From Pseudanabaena yagii GIHE-NHR1 (lineage in GTDB: Bacteria; Cyanobacteriota; Cyanobacteriia; Pseudanabaenales; Pseudanabaenaceae): a DNA stretch of 64,000 nucleotides. Below, in pieces: positions 46,101 to 55,695 of this stretch. The first letter of the stretch is position 1. Each line of letters begins with the position of its first letter. Made by a program: the position numbers and the translations under genes. The stretch lies in the NCBI RefSeq assembly GCF_012863495.1, contig NZ_JAAVJL010000001.1, positions 1,116,001 through 1,180,000 of the forward strand, in the 5' to 3' direction. Below the pieces are notes generated by a model. It did no database searches. It had not been told where the DNA came from and saw nothing but the letters and a program-made list of their open reading frames with translations.

Positions 46101-49100
46101 AAAGGCATCGGTTTTCACCGTTACATTCTTAAAGGTGTAGGTCTTGAGTTCGCCATTTTGATTCTCAAACGCAAAGACAACTTTGCCATTGCGATCAATA
46201 TAGAGACTATAGGGAGAGTACTGATTGTTGCCATCTTGGAGCTTGCCCTTAGAGATTAATCCTGCTGGATTATTCAGATTGTTAACGGCGAAGTTCAGTT
46301 CGAGCGTGAGGTCGCTGTTAATATCGAGAGTGGAATTCTTGTCAGTGCGTAGATAGGCTTTTTCAGAACCACTAAATTTCAAGCCATAGGATTGATTGAA
46401 AATCATCGCTAGATGATTCCAACTATTGCCGATTAATTTAGCAGTGGACTCAATGAATTGATTATTGAGTTTGCCACCAATGGCATTGCCTACACCCGCA
46501 AAGACTGAGTAAGCGGGAAGTGGTGAATTTATAGGTGTTAAGCTGCCTGTGACTTTGCCATCGTAGCCATGTTGGGTATAGTCCTTGACCCATGTGCGAT
46601 CGCTACTGAAATCATCAAAGTGCCAATAGCCAACTAAGCCCGATTCATCACCTGTGAGGCGGCGACTCATATCCTCTTGGATTTCATTGGCTGTGCGGGC
46701 ATAGTTCCAGATTCGCACTTCATCGATCGCCCCTTGGCATCCTTTGGGATTGTGATCGCCATTAAATGTACTTGCTTTGGAACTTGTACCTATAAAGCCG
46801 TAACGCTTGACCTTGCTACCCAATTTTGCCCCATTATGGGCTTTAATTTGGCGATCGAGTTGTCCATCCACATAGATAAATTTGTTGCCGCTGACCGACT
46901 CATAGGTGACAGAGATAAAATGCCATTCACCTGCGGTACTTGATACCACCGTTGTGCCAACACATTCATCAATACTGGTGCTATTGCTATCTCTTGTTGA
47001 CCAAGCGACTTTGCCTTGAATGCTATCACTACCGATCGCTAGTTCCCAATATTCATTCCGATCCCATGAAGCAATGACAGATTGCATTGATGGATTAGTA
47101 ATTTTCACCCAAGCTTCAATCGTAATTGCCTCAATCATTCCTTCATAGGTGAGATTATTGATCGCAATGTAGTTACTCGCACTAGAGAACATCAGTGCTG
47201 ATTGCAATATTTGTGGTCTGATGCCTAATGTATAGCCCGATTGATTGCTGAGATAGTGATGGACAATGCGGCTCGGAGTTTTGATACTCTTGGGTAATAC
47301 CCATGCTTCGAGGGTGAGATCGCCATTGGTAGCAAAGGCGGCAACATTGTTTTTATCGCTGACATAATCATCCACACCATCAAAGGATAAGGCTCTCCCT
47401 GGGGAATCGGCTACCCAAACGCAGGGGGTGGACAAAGTAGTAAGAGTCGCGAACCCATTCACTACAGCATCGGTTAAGCCTGAGGCAGCGGCAATTAAAT
47501 TGAGAGAACCATAGCGAAGACTATGACTGAGGCTAGTGGTCTCTGTGCCGACTAGATAAATCTTTTCTCCCTGTGCAATGGGTTGGGATAGAGTAATACT
47601 GCTAATGGGAATTTGCGTGGCATTTTTAGCTACAGCAGCACTGACTTTGAGCCTGACCCCATCAATCAGTAATACGTCACCCTTCGAGAGAGATTGCTTT
47701 AAGGTGCTAGAGAGGGTGAGGCTATTCACTATGTCCGATAGACTCGCGCCTAAGGCAGCAAGTGATTGATATTTGACTAGCTGTACCTTGGTTTGATGGA
47801 GATAGTCATAGGGCACATAATAAATTTCCGTATCTTGAGCGATCGCTTCCGTAACAGTTTGACTCTGCACAGCGATCGCTGTTGCACTGGTGCTAGTATC
47901 GGCACTAACCGTAAAGTAGCTCTGCCCCACTCTGACCACATCACCCAAGTTTAAAATTTGGCGTGAACCATTGGCTAATGGTAAATTGGCGATCGCTCCT
48001 GAGATGCTTTGACTGAGCTTACCGATATAGACCTCATCGCCTGCTCGACCGTTAAGCACGGCGGCAAAGCGATCGGCTTGTCTGGGTACATCGCACCAGA
48101 TTTCTTTAAATTTTGTCGTGGGATTCTCGATAATTACTTTACAGGTATGGTCGAAATTGCCGTTACTAATGGCGATACTTGCCTGATTGAGATCGCCTTC
48201 TGCCGATCGCGATTGCAGAGAAATAGTATTGCTTGTCCCTTCGACACTTAAGGTATATTCCGATTTCGTATTCAAGGTATCGAAATAGGCGGCATAGAAT
48301 TGATCGCGATCGCCTCGAAAATACAGAGCCAATTTGCCTGCACCACTATCAAATAAATGGGGTGTATTGGTACTGGTCGCAAAACTCAACAAGCCACCTG
48401 TAACCGTAAAACCCATTGGATCGGTATGCAGCAATTTTAGAGGAATCGCTTTTTGATTGTACTGATTGTTTAATTTGGCGATCGCTGCTTGTGTCTCGGT
48501 CAATTCCGCTTTTAGCTCAAACAATTGACAACTGAAGATATAGGCGGCTCCCGCATTTTGTCCATTGGTATTGCGATCACGAAAACCATCAATGATGGCG
48601 ATGTCATTATTCACGGCTACAAATTGTCCAAAGCCAAGGGAGACATCGGACTGGAAATCACTTGGAGCATCAATCCGACCCACCTGCTGCCAAGTTTGTC
48701 CTCTATACTTGAACAGATAAGAAGCTTGATTGCGCGTTCCCACTACGGCATAATCGCCATTAATTGCGACGGATGTACCAAATCCATCCACGGCGACACT
48801 AAGCTTAGTCACCTGCTTCCAAAGTCCATTTTGGCAATTGAATAGGTAAACCACACCACTATCCCCATCACCTGCGATCGCCCAGTTGCCATTAATCGCG
48901 ACCGAAGCATTGACAATCGGGAATTTAGCGGATTGGCTCCATTGACCATTCACATTATTAAACAGATAAACTGAAGTGATACTTGCCACAATTGCCCATG
49001 CACCGCTCATGGCAATTCTGCGACCAAAGCAAGTATTAGCAACTTTGTCAGAAGCTTGGATTGTTCCTTTAGTGACCCATTGCATTTGATTTTCACAGTG

Positions 49101-51458
49101 CAAGAGATAGACTATCCCTGCCTGTCTATCCGCAAAAGCATTGGCAACCATTGCCCAGTCACCAGCGATCGCCACACTGGCACAACCATAGGAAGTATCG
49201 TATTGGTCGGAAATGGCGATTTTCTGTGTTGCCGTGCTTGTCCAACTGTTCATACTTCCATCAAAGCGGAAAAAGTGAGCTGATAGACTATTGGAACTGC
49301 CAACCACTGCCCAATTGGTCGATATATCAAACTTAGAGTTAAATCCACGATTGTCGGCAGCATTGCTGGGACGCAATTTGATGGGACTGCTGGTAGAACT
49401 GGTATTTGTGCTAAATATATAGACTCCCGATCTGGAGCCAAGCATTCCCCAATCACCACTCACAGCGATCGGTGCACCAAAACGATCCTCAGCTTTACCA
49501 TCAGGGGCAATCAGTTTCCGACTGTCAAACTTCTCTAGCTCGGCAATTTCGGCGCGTAGGGTTTCACTTTTGCTTTCTAGGGTTTGCAGGTTTTCTAGTA
49601 CGAGATTATTGTTCGCTCCTGACAAGGGATTTCCTAATTGGAGATTGTCGGGCAGTTGCGCTAGTTTGCCCTCGCGAGAAATACCCATATCAATAGTCGC
49701 TATGTAGGGCTTATCGTCGGGTTGCGATGGACTCGCGAGGGTTGCCATTGTCAGCATTACCCTTGCATTTTGCTTGAGTGGTTTCTCCTGTTGATCGTAA
49801 CCAATGGCAACATTTCCCTGTTGGTAATAGAGCAATGCTGATAGCCCCGTCACCACATCGCGATCGCCGATCCGAAAACTCGTGCGTTGCATTCCGATCT
49901 GGTCACTGACTGGCGCATCGGAACTGATCCAAATCGGATTCGTAATCTGACCATGCAAGGCATTGCGAGTTTGGTCATAGACTTGATTGCCGCTACCTTC
50001 ATCCATCCGCCAATAGGCTTTCAATCCCGTCTCATTGCCTACTAAGCGCGAATTCATATCCCTTGCGAGTTCACTAGCGGAACGGGCACGATTCCAAATT
50101 CGCACTTCATCAATGACACCCTTAAAAAATTTATTATCGCCCCAAGAGCGAGAACCTAAATATACCGAACCTGTGCCTTGAAAAGCTCCATGTTGAGTAG
50201 TACTACCATCTAAAACTCCATTCACAAAGATGGCTTGCTCTTGGGTGTCGATATCATAGCGCCAAGCGATGTGATACCAACGATTTTTCACTAATGTTGT
50301 GGTTGCTTGCAGATCGTTGTTATAAAAGCCCATATAGGCTTTTTGGTTCCTAACGACTAGATGCAATCCATTATTATCGGTGTTCTCATTTGTTGCCATG
50401 ATCACGCTGTCAGCATATTGCCCCACAGGAAAGTCCAAACCTTTAATCCAAGCCTCTACCGTAAAGCTCTGATTGGTAAGTCCTAACTGCGATGCTGTGG
50501 CAAGCTTCACCGAACTACTAGTACCATTAAACTGTAATGCGGATTCGGCATAGTAGGACTGTTGGAGAATGGGAATGAGAGGTTGCTGTGTAAATGGACA
50601 AGTCCCCGGCTCCCTTTCAAAAACTGCACTTTGATATTCAGGATCGGGACTGGTATAGAATTGTGTGCCTTGAGTATTAAATAAACCATCCTTCGCTCGC
50701 TCTACATTGAAGGAATCAATCATTTTGGTAACGCTATTGATGGTAAAAATCTGCCAGCGTTGTACTTCTGTATTCGCAGTCGGTAATAATAAGACAGAAA
50801 AGCGACTAATATTCTCAACAAAACTGAGTTCTTGGGTAGGTTCATAAAAGAACTGCTCGTCCATATCCTTTGCGCCGAGCGTATCCTTGTTACTCTGAGG
50901 ATTGGTCTTATTGCGGCTACGTTGAAACCTAACTTCCATTTTCGGGCTGATGCTATTGCCAACCAACAAGAAGCGATCGCATAGCAAAGTATTATTCACA
51001 ATTGCCTGATTATTCACCTTCAAGTTATCAGGATGATCGGCAGCGATCGCCTGTCGGAATACATACAGATATTGATTGTCGGACAACACCTGAAAGGGAG
51101 CTAGTGCCATCAATCTAGCCGTTGAGGAATAAAATGAGTCCGCATCATCAGCGTTGTCAACAGGATTTTTGAGTTGATCGACCAGTGGTATCTTTCGGGG
51201 ATTGACAATCTCTGCGCCAACTTCCACAATCTCCGTGGGAAACTTCAACTCTAGGGGATCATCCAGCCATGCATTGACATCTAGTTCGCTGTCTTGCTCG
51301 GAGCTATTGGAGTTAGAGTTAAAGTCGAGGACTGAGTAGTAAATGCGGCGATCGCTACTGAGGGCAAAGGCAATCACTGTCCCACGATGACGCACGGTAG
51401 TGGTGTAGCTATAGGTGCGATCACTGTAGGTTTTTGTAAATGTATCGATAATGCTCAT
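43167..51458 (-). CDS. Giant LamG/FG-GAP-like repeat protein, 2763 aa
   Basis: This single frame covers 8.3 kb. Residues about 305-500 form a LamG/concanavalin-like domain (SFTVEAWIKGLDFPVGQ, GVIDEVRIWNRARSASELAR). Residues about 645-975 contain seven FG-GAP-like blades such as VAISGDW, VAINGNWAIAGDGDSGVVYL and VAINGDYAVVGTRNQASYLF. A short coiled coil follows. Further LamG units lie near 1350-1635 (GAIDEVRIWNYARTANEIQE), 1690-1945 (GIITELRIWSRALEDTEFGA) and, partly, 1955-2040 (GILEETRIWKTARTEEQILD). Residues about 2427-2480 are Gly/Ala-rich and hydrophobic, and the last 250 residues are not recognised. No signal peptide is visible. A surface, secreted or pore-like role is possible but unproven. 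Confidence 0.85.
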   Translation of the reverse strand: MSIIDTFTKTYSDRTYSYTTTVRHRGTVIAFALSSDRRIYYSVLDFNSNSNSSEQDSELDVNAWLDDPLELKFPTEIVEVGAEIVNPRKIPLVDQLKNPVDNADDADSFYSSTARLMALAPFQVLSDNQYLYVFRQAIAADHPDNLKVNNQAIVNNTLLCDRFLLVGNSISPKMEVRFQRSRNKTNPQSNKDTLGAKDMDEQFFYEPTQELSFVENISRFSVLLLPTANTEVQRWQIFTINSVTKMIDSFNVERAKDGLFNTQGTQFYTSPDPEYQSAVFEREPGTCPFTQQPLIPILQQSYYAESALQFNGTSSSVKLATASQLGLTNQSFTVEAWIKGLDFPVGQYADSVIMATNENTDNNGLHLVVRNQKAYMGFYNNDLQATTTLVKNRWYHIAWRYDIDTQEQAIFVNGVLDGSTTQHGAFQGTGSVYLGSRSWGDNKFFKGVIDEVRIWNRARSASELARDMNSRLVGNETGLKAYWRMDEGSGNQVYDQTRNALHGQITNPIWISSDAPVSDQIGMQRTSFRIGDRDVVTGLSALLYYQQGNVAIGYDQQEKPLKQNARVMLTMATLASPSQPDDKPYIATIDMGISREGKLAQLPDNLQLGNPLSGANNNLVLENLQTLESKSETLRAEIAELEKFDSRKLIAPDGKAEDRFGAPIAVSGDWGMLGSRSGVYIFSTNTSSTSSPIKLRPSNAADNRGFNSKFDISTNWAVVGSSNSLSAHFFRFDGSMNSWTSTATQKIAISDQYDTSYGCASVAIAGDWAMVANAFADRQAGIVYLLHCENQMQWVTKGTIQASDKVANTCFGRRIAMSGAWAIVASITSVYLFNNVNGQWSQSAKFPIVNASVAINGNWAIAGDGDSGVVYLFNCQNGLWKQVTKLSVAVDGFGTSVAINGDYAVVGTRNQASYLFKYRGQTWQQVGRIDAPSDFQSDVSLGFGQFVAVNNDIAIIDGFRDRNTNGQNAGAAYIFSCQLFELKAELTETQAAIAKLNNQYNQKAIPLKLLHTDPMGFTVTGGLLSFATSTNTPHLFDSGAGKLALYFRGDRDQFYAAYFDTLNTKSEYTLSVEGTSNTISLQSRSAEGDLNQASIAISNGNFDHTCKVIIENPTTKFKEIWCDVPRQADRFAAVLNGRAGDEVYIGKLSQSISGAIANLPLANGSRQILNLGDVVRVGQSYFTVSADTSTSATAIAVQSQTVTEAIAQDTEIYYVPYDYLHQTKVQLVKYQSLAALGASLSDIVNSLTLSSTLKQSLSKGDVLLIDGVRLKVSAAVAKNATQIPISSITLSQPIAQGEKIYLVGTETTSLSHSLRYGSLNLIAAASGLTDAVVNGFATLTTLSTPCVWVADSPGRALSFDGVDDYVSDKNNVAAFATNGDLTLEAWVLPKSIKTPSRIVHHYLSNQSGYTLGIRPQILQSALMFSSASNYIAINNLTYEGMIEAITIEAWVKITNPSMQSVIASWDRNEYWELAIGSDSIQGKVAWSTRDSNSTSIDECVGTTVVSSTAGEWHFISVTYESVSGNKFIYVDGQLDRQIKAHNGAKLGSKVKRYGFIGTSSKASTFNGDHNPKGCQGAIDEVRIWNYARTANEIQEDMSRRLTGDESGLVGYWHFDDFSSDRTWVKDYTQHGYDGKVTGSLTPINSPLPAYSVFAGVGNAIGGKLNNQFIESTAKLIGNSWNHLAMIFNQSYGLKFSGSEKAYLRTDKNSTLDINSDLTLELNFAVNNLNNPAGLISKGKLQDGNNQYSPYSLYIDRNGKVVFAFENQNGELKTYTFKNVTVKTDAFYKLVLVRQSFSENKTGSSTESFSYVDENGNNKTITVQVDKPTGQQTNYTIDCYLKEQQAGAVTKYQKAGDSWLLDNTKIGNSSESLQIGRVDNKNEVYPFKGIITELRIWSRALEDTEFGASLTGSEQGLVGWWQMQENDGNIAYDSKSNSHLKLQGNVKWTINPDPLAASFKLYSNGEAIATKNIPAETWGDPQFTLGGFSNNANWQSPFNGILEETRIWKTARTEEQILDNLFTRLKGEKKSLIAYYPFDLESNASQLTDAGLAGLNLNLGSGNNSPSIVLSTAPISDDTAIVRSAISQVRTSFHRTINSAPSVQEYGDLQSDRTGMTGVLKRCYSFIRNNQWHLLTGYKVGNLISEWIGQVQYDPQIVGYVEGAPPVPSENLTVGSVSPEGDDYLGITSLEITEAESVTYTFATSKESSFNSAFELAMTSGFELKMDTVTAPLGFGVIFKDAAEASLKGKLAGNLSTENSWLSDSSHSYGTNTTDNLTVALDGTWEAPDPENANKGLNTGMLRRFQPANTGFAIVESETADVFALRLEHNHALISLNLTPNPDIPKDRNLIPFPINPRYTKQGTLDGAVGYNPQGQKLLDPDYANASGYGEYSYFKPMEAYALKQKIQREEEELRNYYENYDTSFLSSSSIAGGTSGAGEIAGIGTGAGLASAGVGGLAAGAGTGVVGAAAFFAASTTATITAIAQGLSKDLKLDDQFAKRNLVNTAVWTASGGFYCESTEISSVRQETKQGTFKWTATGSSSLQADYKAGLYFGLELNGTMGGGATSTKQKSAESSSSFGINLTVNTPTNIQAYDDNLEQQYQNGKPVIAAGKVDAYRFMTFYLDSTADNGADLFNKVIDPIWLEQSNSANAFALRQAKESNAAPDCWRVFHRVTFISRILPEFSDPTAPPANLEQALSKSQIQSNWLLIQKLKPFVENKTTSFSQFRDALYLALERYMSEFVDFKIEILDLLSAYFGVVNEL

Positions 51459-51518
51459 GGTTCTTATTAATTTCTTTTTGAAATTGAAAAGTTTTTGTCA
51501 AAAGCGCAAATCTAAACT

Positions 51519-52154
51519 CTATTTAGAACTTGCAACTTTAGGGGCAACGGGATAGATCTGACCGCGCAATTCGCCAAAGAACTCATGACCGACGGTGTGG
51601 AGATTGAAGTAGAGTGCGCCCTTGCGAGCTAAGGCATCTAAACCTGCAACTGTATTGACCTGTTGCACAGGGAAATTAATATCGCTAGGACAGCCTTCAG
51701 GAAGTGGCAGGGTGAATTTACCTGCAAAGAGATTTGGGGGAATAGGAGGCTGCTTGACAAAAGTTGATTTGTCATTGGTGACATTTGCGGAAAAGTGATC
51801 ATTAGCGATCGTTTTTTGGAAGTCACCATATTGTCCAAAATTGACAATGATTGGTCCTAGTACTCCGGGTGTGCCGCAATGAATATGGAAAGCAGTGACT
51901 TTTGCAGGATCGATTCCAGAGAGTTGGACTTCTACGGAACCAGAACTCAGATTTACGGGAAACTTCAATCTGCCATAGCCCCTTGCGGAAGTAGTCAGTT
52001 TTGGATCAGGTTCTTGGGCTGGATGGAGATAGGATTCGTATTCGTTAAAAGATTGATCGCCAAATTGCTGTTGATTTTGAGCGATCGCAGGATTGCTAAA
52101 CATAACGGTGAGGGCAATCAAGGCGCTCATCAAAAAGCCAATTACGATTCTCAT
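51519..52154 (-). CDS. Secreted CHRD-domain protein
   Basis: The 211-residue protein has a signal peptide (IGFLMSALIALTVMFSNPAI ending AQ). The body is a CHRD-type beta domain: FHIHCGTPGVLGPIIVNFGQ, and near the end LYFNLHTVGHEFFGELRGQI, which is the classic CHRD ending. The open frame extends upstream to 52202, but the ATG at 52154 begins exactly at the signal peptide. It is 60 bp upstream of the giant gene and on the same strand, so it may share its transcript. Function of bacterial CHRD proteins is not established. Confidence 0.88.
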   Translation of the reverse strand: MRIVIGFLMSALIALTVMFSNPAIAQNQQQFGDQSFNEYESYLHPAQEPDPKLTTSARGYGRLKFPVNLSSGSVEVQLSGIDPAKVTAFHIHCGTPGVLGPIIVNFGQYGDFQKTIANDHFSANVTNDKSTFVKQPPIPPNLFAGKFTLPLPEGCPSDINFPVQQVNTVAGLDALARKGALYFNLHTVGHEFFGELRGQIYPVAPKVASSK

Positions 52155-52302
52155 ATGCGATACCTCTGCTAATGTCGATTTGCTAATGCCAATATCGAAC
52201 AATTACCAAAATCAAGCATTAGTATTTGCAGACAAGTTATGTTGCTGCTTTTAGCGATCGCCCATTGCACTTTTCGGCAATGTATTAAACCTTGGGTAAA
52301 GG

Positions 52303-52322
52303 CAAGGGGCTTAAGCCCCTTG
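52303..52322. terminator. 20-bp perfect palindrome
   Basis: CAAGGGGCTTAAGCCCCTTG lies in the gap between the divergent CHRD and DsbA-like genes; a second imperfect hairpin (52367-52396) lies closer to the DsbA-like start. Operator or terminator cannot be decided. Confidence 0.45.
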
Positions 52323-52450
52323 TTCTTGGCTTGCTAGAATGACTGCGCCAAAGAGAGATGCTCCCATTCACTGAAGGGTGATGACACTTCGGTGAATTGG
52401 TATAAACTAAGACGGAAAGAATTACACCTCCTACTTGTGATATTTTTGTG

Positions 52451-53212
52451 ATGCGTGTCAAACCCTATTTCCTATCAGCCTTAGTTGCCCTCTTACTAAT
52501 TGTGACAAGCTGTGCTTCGTCAGGGCAATCCGCTAGCGCTCAATTGTCTGATGCTCAGTTTGAAGCAAAAGTTTTAGAGATTCTTCGCAAAAATCCACAG
52601 GTGATTTTGGATTCAGTGCAAGCCTATCAAAGGGCACAAGCTCAACAGGAAGAGCAAGCTCGCGACAAGGTGCTATCACAAATTCGCCAAGAACCACGCC
52701 TATTACTTCGCAATGCACCTGTCACAGGTTCAACCAGCCAAAAAATCATCATGGCGGAGTTCTCTGATTTTGAATGCCCTTATTGCGCTAAGGCTCATGA
52801 GGTCGTGAAGGAATTCATGGCAAAAAATGGCAATGATGTCACTTTGGTATACAAGCATTTCCCTCTGAAGCAAATTCATCAACAGGCTGAACCTGCGGCA
52901 CTTGCATCATGGGCAGCTTTTCAGCAGGGTAAGTTTTGGGAATATCACGATGCTTTGTTTGAGCAACAGAGCAAATTGGGTGAAGAGTTTTATGTGGAAT
53001 TAGCCAAGAATTTAAAACTTGATATCGATAAATTTAATCGCGATCGCAAGAGTAATGAAGCTAAGGAATCCCTCAAGAAAGATTTTGAACTTGGCAAGTC
53101 TTTGGGAGTACGCGGTACACCTTCCTTTGTGATTAATGGAGTGTTTTTCTCTGGAGTTCCTAATATTCAGGATTTAGAAGGACTAGTTGCTCAAATTAAG
53201 GCAGGTAAATAA
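52451..53212 (+). CDS. DsbA-family thioredoxin-fold lipoprotein
   Basis: The 253-residue protein begins with a lipoprotein signal (LVALLLIVTSCASSG; the Cys follows VTS). After an N-terminal coiled region comes a DsbA/DsbG-type thioredoxin domain: MAEFSDFECPYCAKAHEVVK with the CPYC active site, HHPLKQ-like KHFPLKQIHQQAEPAALASW, and GTPSFVINGVFFSGVPNI with the cis-proline. It likely forms or shuffles disulphides in exported proteins. The mannosyltransferase gene follows 21 bp later. Confidence 0.9.
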   Translation: MRVKPYFLSALVALLLIVTSCASSGQSASAQLSDAQFEAKVLEILRKNPQVILDSVQAYQRAQAQQEEQARDKVLSQIRQEPRLLLRNAPVTGSTSQKIIMAEFSDFECPYCAKAHEVVKEFMAKNGNDVTLVYKHFPLKQIHQQAEPAALASWAAFQQGKFWEYHDALFEQQSKLGEEFYVELAKNLKLDIDKFNRDRKSNEAKESLKKDFELGKSLGVRGTPSFVINGVFFSGVPNIQDLEGLVAQIKAGK

Positions 53213-53233
53213 TTACCTTGATATGACCTTGAT

Positions 53234-54580
53234 ATGAGCAATTGGAGAGACAGCAAATTTATTACTCCCCTTGCTCGTTTCACCGATCGCTTGATTTGGC
53301 TATCGGAGCATCCTGTATTTGGAGTAATGGCGATCGCATTGGTTGCCTTTGGGACAAGATTTTGGAATATCGATGGCACGGCAGATATTGTTTTTGATGA
53401 GGTTTACTATCCGAAGTTTGCTCAAAACTATCTCCGTGGTGAAACGCTATTCGACGCGCATCCGCCCCTAGCGAAATACATCATTGCCTTAGGGATTCAA
53501 CTTTTGGGTTATGCGCCCTTGGGCTATCGCTGCATGACGGCACTAGCGGGTTCGCTGTTGCCCTTAATTACCTATGAATTTGTGTGGCAATTGAGCGATC
53601 GCCGCAGTTGGGCATGGCTGACGGGTTGGTTTATCGCGATGGATGGGTTGCTATTGGTGGAGTCACGGTTTGGCTTGATCAATATTTACATCTTGCTTTT
53701 TGGGATGCTCAGCCAGTTATGTATGGTCTTGGCTCTAAAGCGATCGCGTCAGCGTTGGTTCTGGACGATCATCACAGGCTTGATGTTAGGCGCATCCATA
53801 AGTGTGAAATGGACAGGCTTGGCTTATATTATTGGGCTAGTGGCGATCGCTGGTTATGCATGGTCACGCTATCGCCAAACCCTAAATGCCGCTCAGATCG
53901 TGATTGGCTTAATCATTGTCCCGATCGCCTTTTATTTCTTGCAGTGGATTCCCCATTTGATGATTAATCCCGAACGCGATATTTGGGAATTGCATCGTCA
54001 GATCATTGGCTTTCATCAAAACTTAGGAGTTGGTAAAACTGAACCAATTCATCCCTACTGCTCGCCTTGGTGGAGTTGGGTGTTATTAATTCGCCCAATC
54101 GCTTACTTTTTTGAAAACCGTCCCAATAGCATGGTGGAATTTGTCCATGCGATGGGCAACCCCTTGTTGTATTGGCTCAGTGCGATCGCCTTGCTACTTT
54201 GTCTCAGTTTTGTCATTGCCTCGAAATTTAGGTTTCCCCCTCAAGCCATCACCCAGATACCATTACGGGAGCGATCGCAATTGTTTTGGTTGATGTTTTA
54301 TGTGACGACTAGCTTTTTGGCACATTGGTTGCCTTGGAGCTTGAGCAAACGCTGCATTTTTTTGTATCACTATATGCCCGCCTCCGTATTTGCCTTTGCT
54401 GCCCTTGCCCTGTTGGTGTCGCTCCTGTGGCGATCGCCTTTACCTAATATTCGGGCGCTCGGTGGTGGGATTTTTGCAATTGTGGCGATCGCCTTTTTGT
54501 TCTGGCTACCGATTTATATCGGTTTACCGATCTCATCGGGTTATTTACCCATGTTAATGTGGTTGCGTAGCTGGATCTAA
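53234..54580 (+). CDS. Protein O-mannosyltransferase, GT39 (PMT) family
   Basis: The 448-residue integral membrane protein has about ten membrane helices. The catalytic-loop sequence DIVFDEVYYPKFAQNYLRGE with its DE pair, then DAHPPLAKYIIALGIQLLGY, matches PMT-family enzymes, which transfer mannose from a polyprenyl phosphate carrier to Ser/Thr of exported proteins. The C-terminal LPWSLSKRCIFLYHYMPASV matches the conserved PMT C-terminal membrane block. It lies 21 bp after the DsbA-like gene, so the two may act together in maturing secreted proteins. Confidence 0.88.
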   Translation: MSNWRDSKFITPLARFTDRLIWLSEHPVFGVMAIALVAFGTRFWNIDGTADIVFDEVYYPKFAQNYLRGETLFDAHPPLAKYIIALGIQLLGYAPLGYRCMTALAGSLLPLITYEFVWQLSDRRSWAWLTGWFIAMDGLLLVESRFGLINIYILLFGMLSQLCMVLALKRSRQRWFWTIITGLMLGASISVKWTGLAYIIGLVAIAGYAWSRYRQTLNAAQIVIGLIIVPIAFYFLQWIPHLMINPERDIWELHRQIIGFHQNLGVGKTEPIHPYCSPWWSWVLLIRPIAYFFENRPNSMVEFVHAMGNPLLYWLSAIALLLCLSFVIASKFRFPPQAITQIPLRERSQLFWLMFYVTTSFLAHWLPWSLSKRCIFLYHYMPASVFAFAALALLVSLLWRSPLPNIRALGGGIFAIVAIAFLFWLPIYIGLPISSGYLPMLMWLRSWI

Positions 54581-54584
54581 AAAT

Positions 54585-54615
54585 CTTTTGAAAACGCCAA
54601 CGGCGTTTCCAAAAG
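54585..54615. terminator. 14-bp hairpin after the mannosyltransferase gene
   Basis: Arms 54585-54598 and 54602-54615 pair with one mismatch around AAC, just after the stop. Confidence 0.55.
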
Positions 54616-54663
54616 CAACCATAGGGTAAGCTAAGTTATCTCCTTGTTTGCAGTTCGGGAAAT

Positions 54664-55635
54664 ATGCAAAACTTTCGCAATTACTATGAAATCCTCGGTG
54701 TACCGAAGACAGCTACGGCTGACGAAATCAAGCGCTCCTATCGCAGGTTAGCGCGGAAATATCATCCCGACCTGAATCCAAATGACAAGGCAGCCGAAGA
54801 ACGCTTTAAAGATATTGGTGAAGCCTATGAGGTACTGTCTGACACCACGAAGCGGCAACAGTACGATCGCTTTGGTCAATATTGGAAACAAGGTGGATTC
54901 CAAGGATCAGGCGGACGCGCTCCCTCATCCCGCGAACCCTACACGCCCGATTTTGAACGTGGTGGCTACACAGGCGATGTGGACTTTAGCCAATACAACG
55001 ATTTCCAAGAATTTGTCGATCAATTACTGGGCAAATTTCGCACTAACGAACGCGCCCAAGATACAGGTGGCGCATCCTCCTATCGCACTAGTACCCAAGC
55101 CCCACCCCGTCCCAATCCTCGCCGCGATTCGGAAGCTGTCTTAGAATTACCCCTCGAACGCGCCTATGTGGGTGGTCGTGAAAGAATCCGCCTCGAAGAT
55201 GGGCGATCGCTAGAGGTCAATATGCCCGCAGGTGTCCTCTCTGGTCAGAGAATTCGCCTCAAGGGTCAAGGCGCATCGGGCGGCGATCTCTATCTGAAAA
55301 TTATCCTCAAACCTCATCCCTTCTTTACCCTCGAAGGTTCCGATATTCGTTGCCAATTACCCATTTCTCCTAGTGAGTCTGTTTTGGGTGTGCAAGTGGA
55401 AGTACCAACCCTAAGCGGCTTAGTCAAACTGACGATTCCCCCTGCGGTGAAGTCGGGACAACAATTGCGCCTCTCTGGCAAAGGATTCCCTAAAGATGCC
55501 AGAACCTTTGGCGATCAATATGTCGAAATCCAGATCGTCGTCCCCAAAAATCCCAGCAATCGCGAACGAGAACTTTACGAACAATTACTCAAAGTTCAAT
55601 CCTTCGATCCGCGTGAACATTTACCTAAGAAATAA
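54664..55635 (+). CDS. dnaJ: DnaJ-like co-chaperone (CbpA/type II)
   Basis: The 323-residue protein begins with a J domain: [40 protein letters not shown] with the essential HPD. A Gly-rich linker follows (residues about 75-130). The C-terminal client-binding domain shows [20 protein letters not shown] and [20 protein letters not shown]. There is no zinc-finger domain, so it is type II/CbpA-like. It recruits DnaK. It is probably separate from hrcA, which lies 6.5 kb away. Confidence 0.9.
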   Translation: MQNFRNYYEILGVPKTATADEIKRSYRRLARKYHPDLNPNDKAAEERFKDIGEAYEVLSDTTKRQQYDRFGQYWKQGGFQGSGGRAPSSREPYTPDFERGGYTGDVDFSQYNDFQEFVDQLLGKFRTNERAQDTGGASSYRTSTQAPPRPNPRRDSEAVLELPLERAYVGGRERIRLEDGRSLEVNMPAGVLSGQRIRLKGQGASGGDLYLKIILKPHPFFTLEGSDIRCQLPISPSESVLGVQVEVPTLSGLVKLTIPPAVKSGQQLRLSGKGFPKDARTFGDQYVEIQIVVPKNPSNRERELYEQLLKVQSFDPREHLPKK

Positions 55636-55647
55636 TCATTAATAACC

Positions 55648-55676
55648 ATTAATGCGGCGCATCGTGCCGCATTAAT
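55648..55676. terminator. 11-bp hairpin after dnaJ
   Basis: Arms 55648-55658 and 55666-55676 pair perfectly around a 7-nt loop, between dnaJ and the CRR6 gene. Confidence 0.55.
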
Positions 55677-55695
55677 TATCTATCTAGAAACTACT

